A stretch of DNA of 11,217 bases from Alphaproteobacteria bacterium. Lineage in GTDB: Bacteria; Pseudomonadota; Alphaproteobacteria; Rhizobiales; Aestuariivirgaceae. The translations under genes and the position numbers were made by a program. Positions 6,396-11,217 of this stretch are shown here, one piece after another (position 1 is the first letter of the stretch; each line of letters begins with the position of its first letter). Below the pieces are notes generated by a model. That model was given only the letters and a program-made list of their open reading frames with translations. It was not told where the DNA came from and did not search any database. The stretch is taken from the NCBI GenBank assembly GCA_026400595.1, contig JAPLOT010000176.1:1-11217 (forward strand), given 5' to 3'.

Positions 6396-8755
6396 TCCCT
6401 CGTCTTCAGCACTTGTACCATATCCAGCCGGTCGACGCGCCGGCGCACCACCATCGCGGAGAACGCCGCCGCCGCCAGCACCAGCAGGCTCGCCTTGGCA
6501 TAGACGTCGCGATTGACCACCAGCGGAACCCGATAGAGCTCCGTCGTGAAGCCTTCCACCATCGCGGCGGCGAAGCCGTAACCGATGAGCCAGCCAAGTG
6601 GTTGCGCGATGAGCACGATGGCAAGAAGTTCGCCGATCAGCAGCCCCGAGACCTCGCCACGGGTGAAGCCCAGAACCCGCAGGCTCGCCATCTCACGGGC
6701 CTGTTCCGACAGCGAGATGCGCGCGAGGTTGTAGACAACGCCGAAGGCGATGATCCCGGCCAGCACGACATAGACGGTCACCATGATCAGGATGTTCTCC
6801 GCCAGCGTCTCGCGAAAGCGCTTCAATGCCACATGCTGCAGCGTGATGAAGCTGGCCGTCGGGGTCGCCTTCACGGCAGCGAAGAGCTGGTTCCATGCCG
6901 CGCTGTCCACGGCGAGGTGGACGCCGGAGACCCGGTCGCCCTCGCCGAGCATGCGGTTCATGGCGTCGAGTTCCATGATCGCCGAGAGACCGATGTAGCC
7001 GGTGATGATGGCTGACACCGGCTGCGTGATCACGCGGCGGTCGCCTTCGAGCAGTTCGATCTCCACGTCGTCGCCGCGGTTGACGCCAAGGATCTCCGCC
7101 AGCTGTTGCGACAGCACGATGCCGGTCTCGGGCAATGACACGGGCCGGAGGTCGCCGTCGAGCACGCGGGACAGTTCAGCATCGGCCAGCCGGCCATTGA
7201 GCGACAGGCGCCGCTCGACATGCCCATGGCGGATCTTCACCCCGGCCACGCGGAAGGGTTCGCTGCGGAGAACGCCGGGAAGGCGGCTTGCCGCGTACCA
7301 GGCCGCCTCCGACTTCGCGGCGGTGAAGGTGATGGTTGCGTCCTGCCGGTCGCTGCGGTGGAAGGTGACGTCGATCATGTGGTCGATGGAGCCGAAGGAC
7401 CAGAGCGAGCCCACCAGCACGGCGACGGCGAGCGCCATGCCGAGGATGCCGCTGGCGGTGCGAAGGGGAAAGTGGGACAGGTGCCGCATCGAGATGACGC
7501 TGGACTGGCGCACCAAACCCGTCAGATCGATGTGGCCGCGAAGGATCTTGCGGTACCGCGGCGGTGCGGGCGGGGCCATGGCCGCGGCCGGCGGCAGCCA
7601 GGCGACGGCTGCGACGGCGCGTATCGCGCCGGCCAGCGCGGCCACCACCGTCACCCCGCCGGCAATGGCGTAGACCGCCGGATTTCGGCTGAAAACCAGG
7701 AAGGGAAAGCTGAAGAACTTCGCATAGAGGGTCGTGATCCCCGTGCCCAGCCAGGCCCCGGCCACGAAGCCGATGATTATGCCCGCCGCGGCAATCAGCA
7801 GAACGAACTCCAGGTAGTGGCGGGCCACGGCCCATGGCCCGTAGCCCATTGCCTTGAGCAGGCCGATCTGCTCGCGTTCGAGCGCCACCAGGCGCGACAG
7901 CGTCATGTTGACGAGAAAGGCTGCCACCAGAAGGAAGATCGGCGGCAGGATGCGGCTCATCGACTTCAACTGCTGAAGCTCTGCGTCCAGGAAGGCATGC
8001 GAGATCTGGTCCTTGCGCGAATAGGCACCCAGGCCGCCGTAGTCTGCGAGCAGCGTGTCGATGCGATCGATCACTCCTGCGGGCGGCATACCCTGCGTCA
8101 GCTTCACGGCCACGCTGTTGAAGGCGCCATCGAGGTCGTAGGCTGCGGCGAGTGCGCGCTGCGGCATCCACAATACGCCGAAGCGCCGGTCATCCGGCAT
8201 CAGGTCGCCGGGACCCAGCGCGTAGATGTATTCGGGCGACAGCGCCGTTCCCGTAATCCGCACCGCGCGCAGCCGGCCATTGATCAGAACACGGATCGTC
8301 GAACCGGCCGTCAGTTGATGGGCCCTGGCGAAGCCTTCGCTGGCGATGGCCTCGTCGTCGGCCTCGGGATCGGGCGCCTGGCCGCTGCGCATGACGAGAC
8401 GGTTGAGCGTCGGCTCGCGATAGCCGGGCAGCGACACAAGTGTCACGGAAGCCGGCTCGGCCATGTCCGCGATGTCAGCCAGCGCGATCTTCTGGATGCG
8501 GGTGTCGACCGAGGCCACGCCGCCGATCGCTGCGATCTCGGTTGCCACGGCCTCGGGGACCCGGGTCGCCGTGGTAAAGACATCGGCAAAGCGGTTGGTC
8601 TCGTAGTAGCGTGCCCTGGTGGTCGCGAGCGAGTCATGGGCGCCGGCGCCGAGGATGAGCGTGGCAACGCCCGCCGCCATGACCATGGCGATGGCCAGGG
8701 CCTGCGGCCAGAGCCGGATGATGTCGCGCCTGAGCTTGATGTGGAGCGCGCGCAT
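6392..8755 (-). CDS. ABC transporter permease with two FtsX domains
   Basis: A 787-aa inner-membrane protein. By hydrophobicity there are about eight transmembrane helices in two repeats. Repeat 1: TM1 about 17-38, a periplasmic domain to about 265, then helices at about 271-289, 315-345 and 360-388 around an FtsX core with REQIGLLKAMGYG (294-306). Repeat 2: TM at about 433-454, a periplasmic domain to about 650, then helices at about 654-678, 703-735 and 755-772 with REMASLRVLGFTRGE (687-701). The paired motifs in the cytoplasmic loops are the ATPase coupling sites of FtsX permeases. Both halves are in one chain, so one polypeptide could form the whole membrane unit, whereas MacB has four helices per chain and works as a dimer. 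The ATG at 8755 follows the ATPase stop by 4 nt; an upstream extension to 8908 overlaps the ATPase and is rejected. Confidence 0.93.
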   Translation of the reverse strand: MRALHIKLRRDIIRLWPQALAIAMVMAAGVATLILGAGAHDSLATTRARYYETNRFADVFTTATRVPEAVATEIAAIGGVASVDTRIQKIALADIADMAEPASVTLVSLPGYREPTLNRLVMRSGQAPDPEADDEAIASEGFARAHQLTAGSTIRVLINGRLRAVRITGTALSPEYIYALGPGDLMPDDRRFGVLWMPQRALAAAYDLDGAFNSVAVKLTQGMPPAGVIDRIDTLLADYGGLGAYSRKDQISHAFLDAELQQLKSMSRILPPIFLLVAAFLVNMTLSRLVALEREQIGLLKAMGYGPWAVARHYLEFVLLIAAAGIIIGFVAGAWLGTGITTLYAKFFSFPFLVFSRNPAVYAIAGGVTVVAALAGAIRAVAAVAWLPPAAAMAPPAPPRYRKILRGHIDLTGLVRQSSVISMRHLSHFPLRTASGILGMALAVAVLVGSLWSFGSIDHMIDVTFHRSDRQDATITFTAAKSEAAWYAASRLPGVLRSEPFRVAGVKIRHGHVERRLSLNGRLADAELSRVLDGDLRPVSLPETGIVLSQQLAEILGVNRGDDVEIELLEGDRRVITQPVSAIITGYIGLSAIMELDAMNRMLGEGDRVSGVHLAVDSAAWNQLFAAVKATPTASFITLQHVALKRFRETLAENILIMVTVYVVLAGIIAFGVVYNLARISLSEQAREMASLRVLGFTRGEVSGLLIGELLAIVLIAQPLGWLIGYGFAAAMVEGFTTELYRVPLVVNRDVYAKASLLVLAAAAFSAMVVRRRVDRLDMVQVLKTRE

Positions 8756-8759
8756 GACT

Positions 8760-9485
8760 CTACCAGGAAATGGCCGAAGCGGGCTTGCGCCGCGCATTGC
8801 GATGTTCCGACGCGATTGCGCCGTTTGCAAACCGCACCACCCGGTCTGCGATCTCCTGGATCGCGGCGTTGTGGGTGATGACGAGCGTGGTCGCTCCGAT
8901 CTCGGCATTCACGCGCGTCAGGGCTTCGAGCACGCGGATGCCGGTCTTCGAATCCAGTGCGCCCGTGGGCTCGTCGCAGAGCAGCATGTCGGGGCGCTTT
9001 GCGATGGCGCGGGCAATGGCCACCCGCTGCTGCTCGCCGCCGGAGAGCTGGGCCGGAAAGTGATCCATGCGATCTTCGAGATCGACGAGCGCCAAGGCCT
9101 CCTGCGGCGTCATCGGCTGCCGGGAGATCTCCGTCACCAGTTGCACGTTCTCGCGCGCCGTGAGGCTGGGCACCAGATTGTAGAATTGGAAGATGAAGCC
9201 GACGTGATCGCGGCGATAGCGGGTAAGCCCCGCCTCGTCGAGGCGGGTGAGTTCGTGATCCTCGAACCAGGCCTCGCCGGCACTGGCGCGGTCCAGCCCC
9301 CCGATGATGTTGAGGAAGGTCGACTTTCCCGAACCCGATGGTCCGAGGATGACGATGAACTCGCCGCGTGACGCGGTGAAGTCCACGCCCCGCAGGGCAT
9401 GCACTTCGACGTCGCCCGTCCGGTAGACCTTGCCAAGTCCGGTCACGCGGAAGACGGTCTGGGCCGATGGTCGAGGCGCTGTCAT
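8760..9485 (-). CDS. ABC transporter ATPase of the MacB/LolD type
   Basis: A 241-aa nucleotide-binding subunit that should power the adjacent double-FtsX permease. All ABC motifs are intact: Walker A GPSGSGKST (48-56), Q-loop FQFYNLVP (99-106), signature LSGGEQQR (147-154), Walker B MLLCDEPTGALD (167-178) with catalytic Glu172, and the H-loop ITHN (203-206, His205). QFYNLVPSLTARENV and the GALDS after Walker B are typical of LolD/MacB-type ATPases that pair with FtsX permeases. The chosen start is ATG at 9485 with GGAGG just upstream at rather tight spacing; TTG at 9494 would add three residues. An FNR-type palindrome lies 36 bp upstream. It ends with TAG 4 nt before the permease ATG. The substrate cannot be read from the sequence. 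Confidence 0.94.
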   Translation of the reverse strand: MTAPRPSAQTVFRVTGLGKVYRTGDVEVHALRGVDFTASRGEFIVILGPSGSGKSTFLNIIGGLDRASAGEAWFEDHELTRLDEAGLTRYRRDHVGFIFQFYNLVPSLTARENVQLVTEISRQPMTPQEALALVDLEDRMDHFPAQLSGGEQQRVAIARAIAKRPDMLLCDEPTGALDSKTGIRVLEALTRVNAEIGATTLVITHNAAIQEIADRVVRFANGAIASEHRNARRKPASAISW

Positions 9486-9538
9486 GGCCTCCAACCTTAG
9501 GGCGCAGCGGCAGCCGCGCCCTTGATTCGGGTCAAGCC
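9486..9538 (-). other. Intergenic region ahead of the ABC exporter genes
   Basis: A 53-nt gap between the stop of the DUF2780-like gene and the ATPase start. It holds the TTGA-N6-TCAA palindrome, a GC-rich spacer and, on the minus strand, TAAGGT at 9499-9494. The centre of TAAGGT is 32 bp from the palindrome centre, the distance between an activator site at -41.5 and a -10 element in a class II FNR promoter. That geometry would put the transcription start at about 9487, only two bases before the ATG. Either the message is almost leaderless, the true start codon is further in, or the box represses instead. TAAGGT matches the -10 consensus poorly (3 of 6). Confidence 0.35.
9522..9535. promoter_or_regulatory. 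FNR/FixK/DNR-type binding site (TTGA-N6-TCAA)
   Basis: TTGATTCGGGTCAA is a perfect TTGA-N6-TCAA palindrome, extended to CTTGA-N6-TCAAG with its flanks. It differs from the classical TTGATNNNNATCAA site at one position. In alphaproteobacteria such sites bind FnrL, FixK, AadR or DNR-type CRP/FNR-family regulators that respond to low oxygen or nitric oxide. It lies in the intergenic gap 36 bp before the ATPase ATG. The most likely target is the exporter trio (inference). It is 3 bp past the stop of the DUF2780-like gene. Confidence 0.6.
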
Positions 9539-9928
9539 TCAGACATAGCCGCTGAGGCCGGGGATCGATCCGGCGACCTGCTTCACAAGGTCATCGCCCG
9601 CCTTGGCCTTGGCATAGTCCAGCGTGATGGTCCCCAGCTGCTTGATCTGGTCCATGGAAAGACCGGCTGAGGAGAGCTTGGTCACGGCGGCCAGCGGGCC
9701 GCCCATCATGCCGCCGGCCAGCATGCCCAAAAGTCCGCCTGAACTGGCGCCGTCGCCGCCATGCTTGGCCACCAGCGCATCCGCGCCGGGCAGCTTGGCA
9801 AAAAGCTCTGCCACCTTGTTCTGGTTGCCCTGGGTCTTGACCAGATTGAGCATGATGCCCAGCGCCTGTTCGGCCCGCTGCGGCGCCAGCCCCGTCGCCG
9901 CTGAAATCTTCGTGACCAGTTCGTCCAT
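9539..9928 (-). CDS. Small DUF2780-like helical protein
   Basis: A 129-aa protein of unknown function. It has an N-terminal helical part (1-56; MDELVTKISAATGL, then an amphipathic helix with QRAEQALGIMLNLVK and a LPGADALV segment), a glycine- and methionine-rich middle (57-78, GGLLGMLAGGMMGG) and a C-terminal helical part (85-121; GLSMDQIKQLGTITLDYAK). This order (helices, Gly-rich hinge, then a segment resembling GLD..QV...V.....Y.K.K.G) resembles the DUF2780 (VcgC/VcgE-type) proteins; the match is by eye only. The Gly-rich stretch could be a flexible linker or a membrane-associating segment; no clear signal peptide is present. The ATG at 9928 has AGGA 6 nt upstream, and an extended -10 promoter lies just before it. 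It is divergent from the HerA-like gene and may be transcribed apart from the ABC genes. Confidence 0.75.
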   Translation of the reverse strand: MDELVTKISAATGLAPQRAEQALGIMLNLVKTQGNQNKVAELFAKLPGADALVAKHGGDGASSGGLLGMLAGGMMGGPLAAVTKLSSAGLSMDQIKQLGTITLDYAKAKAGDDLVKQVAGSIPGLSGYV

Positions 9929-9951
9929 TGAAAATCCTGCCTAGCATTTGA

Positions 9952-9980
9952 TTGACTTGGCAAAGTATACCAGATTGCAT
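9952..9980 (+). promoter_or_regulatory. Weak candidate promoter for the HerA/YjgR-like gene
   Basis: On the plus strand TTGACT (9952-9957; 5 of 6 matches to TTGACA) is followed after 17 bp by TTGCAT (9975-9980; 3 of 6 matches to TATAAT). The -35 and spacing are good and the -10 is poor. It lies in the 86-bp divergent gap, overlapping the candidate promoter of the opposite gene, so the two could compete for polymerase. Confidence 0.25.
9964..9972 (-). promoter_or_regulatory. Putative extended -10 promoter for the DUF2780-like gene
   Basis: On the minus strand the sequence reads TGGTATACT: a TATACT hexamer (5 of 6 matches to TATAAT) preceded by the TGn extension. This would start transcription near 9957 and give a leader of about 29 nt containing the AGGA ribosome binding site. 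No good -35 hexamer is seen at 16-18 bp, which an extended -10 can tolerate. Confidence 0.4.
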
Positions 9981-10000
9981 GGGGTCCTAGCCGCAAATTC

Positions 10001-10006
10001 GGGGAG
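10001..10006 (+). promoter_or_regulatory. Ribosome binding site that supports a GTG start
   Basis: GGGGAG lies 8 nt before the GTG at 10015. Together with the family-like N-terminus that follows, it supports GTG rather than the downstream ATG codon at residue 21 (10075) as the start of the HerA/YjgR-like gene. Confidence 0.6.
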
Positions 10007-10014
10007 AACGAAAC

Positions 10015-11217
10015 GTGTCCGACAACGCAATTTTCCTGGGCAAGAGCGAGAAGCCGGAAGAACTCTTCCTGCCCATGGCGAACCGCCACGGCCTGGTCAC
10101 CGGCGCCACCGGCACCGGCAAGACGGTGACGCTGCAGATCATGGCGGAGGGCTTCTGCAGGATGGGCGTCCCGGTCTTCGCGGCGGACGTGAAGGGCGAC
10201 CTCTCCGGCATCTGCATGGAAGGCGAGCCCAAGGATTTCCTCATCGAGCGGGCCAAGGCCATCGGCTTCGACGACTATGGCATGGAAGCCACGCCCACGA
10301 TCTTCTGGGACCTGTTCGGGCAGCAGGGCCACCCCATCCGCACCACCGTCACCGAGATGGGGCCGCTGCTGCTGTCGCGCTTCATGGGCCTCTCGGATGC
10401 GCAGGAAGGTGCGCTCAACATCGCTTTCCGCATAGCCGACAAGGAAGGTCTCGCCCTTCTCGATTTGAAGGACCTGCGGGCGCTGCTGAAGGAACTGGGC
10501 GAGCGCGGCAAGGAGATCACCACCGAATACGGCAACGTCAACGCACAGACCATCGGTGCCATCCAGCGCCGCCTCGTGGTTCTGGAGGAGCAGGGCGGCA
10601 ACAGCTTCTTCGGCGAACCCGCTTTGGACATCACCGATCTCATGCGCACCACGCCGAATGGCCGCGGCTACATGAATGTGCTCGCCGCCGACAAGCTGAT
10701 CAATTCGCCGCAGCTCTATGCCACCTTCCTGCTCTGGCTCATGTCGGAACTCTTCGAGCGCATGCCGGAAGTGGGCGATCCCGAGAAGCCGCGCCTCGTC
10801 TTCTTCTTCGACGAAGCTCATCTCCTCTTCGCCGAGGCGCCTGCAGGCTTGCTGCAGAAGATCGAGCAGACGGTGAAGCTGATCCGCTCCAAGGGAGTTG
10901 GCATCTATTTCGTCACCCAGAACCCGCTCGATATTCCGGAAAGCGTGCTGGCCCAGATGGGCAACCGCATCCAGCATGCGCTGCGTGCCTATACGCCGCG
11001 CGAGCAGAAGGCGGTGCAGACGGCGGCTTCCACCTTCCGTCCCAATCCGGCCTTCAAGACCGTCGAGGTCATCACTCAGCTGGGCAAGGGCGAAGCGCTT
11101 GTCTCGGTGCTCGATCTCAAGGGCGTGCCAAGCATGGTGGAACGGACCACGGTCCGACCGCCGTCGAGCCGCATGGGGCCGATCACGCCCGAAGAGCGCC
11201 AGAAGATCGTCAAGTCG
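10015..11217 (+). CDS. yjgR: HerA/YjgR-like ATPase (DUF853), cut by the window edge
   Basis: The first 401 residues of a RecA-fold ATPase of the HerA-FtsK group, matching the DUF853/YjgR family. Motifs: ELFLPMANRHGLVTGATGTGKT (16-37, with Walker A GATGTGKT at 30-37 and Lys36), FAADVKGDLSG (55-65), Walker B LVFFFDEAHLLF (261-272; Asp266, Glu267), IRSKGVGIYFVTQNP (290-304) with the Gln302 sensor region, then QMGNRIQHALRAYTPREQKAV (314-334, read in pieces) with Arg324/Arg329 near a possible arginine finger. YjgR proteins are close to 500 residues, so about the last 100 are probably outside the window. HerA proper works in DNA end resection with NurA; no nurA is seen, and the role of bacterial YjgR is poorly defined. 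GTG start with GGGGAG 8 nt upstream. Divergent from the DUF2780-like gene. Confidence 0.93.
   Translation, partial: MSDNAIFLGKSEKPEELFLPMANRHGLVTGATGTGKTVTLQIMAEGFCRMGVPVFAADVKGDLSGICMEGEPKDFLIERAKAIGFDDYGMEATPTIFWDLFGQQGHPIRTTVTEMGPLLLSRFMGLSDAQEGALNIAFRIADKEGLALLDLKDLRALLKELGERGKEITTEYGNVNAQTIGAIQRRLVVLEEQGGNSFFGEPALDITDLMRTTPNGRGYMNVLAADKLINSPQLYATFLLWLMSELFERMPEVGDPEKPRLVFFFDEAHLLFAEAPAGLLQKIEQTVKLIRSKGVGIYFVTQNPLDIPESVLAQMGNRIQHALRAYTPREQKAVQTAASTFRPNPAFKTVEVITQLGKGEALVSVLDLKGVPSMVERTTVRPPSSRMGPITPEERQKIVKS

Noticed and set aside
7220..8878. A 552-codon plus-strand open frame opposite the FtsX permease
   Set aside because: It is antisense to a convincing double-FtsX permease and extends into the ATPase gene; its composition is that of a shadow frame.
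9706..10977. A 423-codon minus-strand open frame spanning the HerA-like gene and part of the DUF2780-like gene
   Set aside because: It crosses an intergenic promoter region and lies opposite clear Walker A and B motifs; it has no domain of its own and is a GC-rich shadow.

Overview
This is a gene-dense, GC-rich window with no RNA genes and no insertion sequence or repeat array that I can see. The gene families, the short intergenic gaps, the ATGA stop/start overlaps and an FNR/FixK-type palindrome all fit an alphaproteobacterium, probably of the Hyphomicrobiales (Rhizobiales) type. That placement is an inference from gene content, not a database result.

Layout. (1) Positions 44-1204 (+) encode an unusual fusion of an HPr-kinase-like P-loop domain with a C-terminal PqqD-type domain. 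A possible last few codons of an upstream gene lie just before it. (2) On the minus strand, seven genes run in one direction from 9928 down to 1193: a small DUF2780-like protein; an ABC exporter trio (ATPase, double-FtsX permease, HlyD-type adaptor); the two subunits of methylmalonyl-CoA mutase (mutA, mutB); and a PepSY-type membrane protein. The last of these converges on, and overlaps, the kinase-PqqD gene by 12 bp. (3) At 10015 a divergent plus-strand gene begins for a HerA/YjgR-like (DUF853) ATPase; it runs off the right edge.

Functional blocks. mutA and mutB overlap by ATGA and should form the heterodimeric, B12-dependent enzyme that interconverts succinyl-CoA and (R)-methylmalonyl-CoA. 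MutA is cut down to its barrel and has no B12-binding domain; MutB has the complete cobalamin site. The ABC trio is also tightly packed (a 4-nt gap, then an ATGA overlap). It looks like a MacAB/LolCDE-related machine that spans the inner membrane and periplasm. A perfect TTGA-N6-TCAA palindrome sits just upstream of the ATPase gene, suggesting control by oxygen or nitric oxide through an FNR/FixK/DNR-type regulator. The 70-nt gap between the exporter genes and mutA leaves open whether the two blocks share a transcript.

The most unusual item is the kinase-PqqD fusion, which could be a self-contained peptide-recognising kinase of RiPP type. Nothing inside the window supplies its substrate. The rest is mostly recognisable housekeeping or transport, with some unusual details of architecture and regulation.
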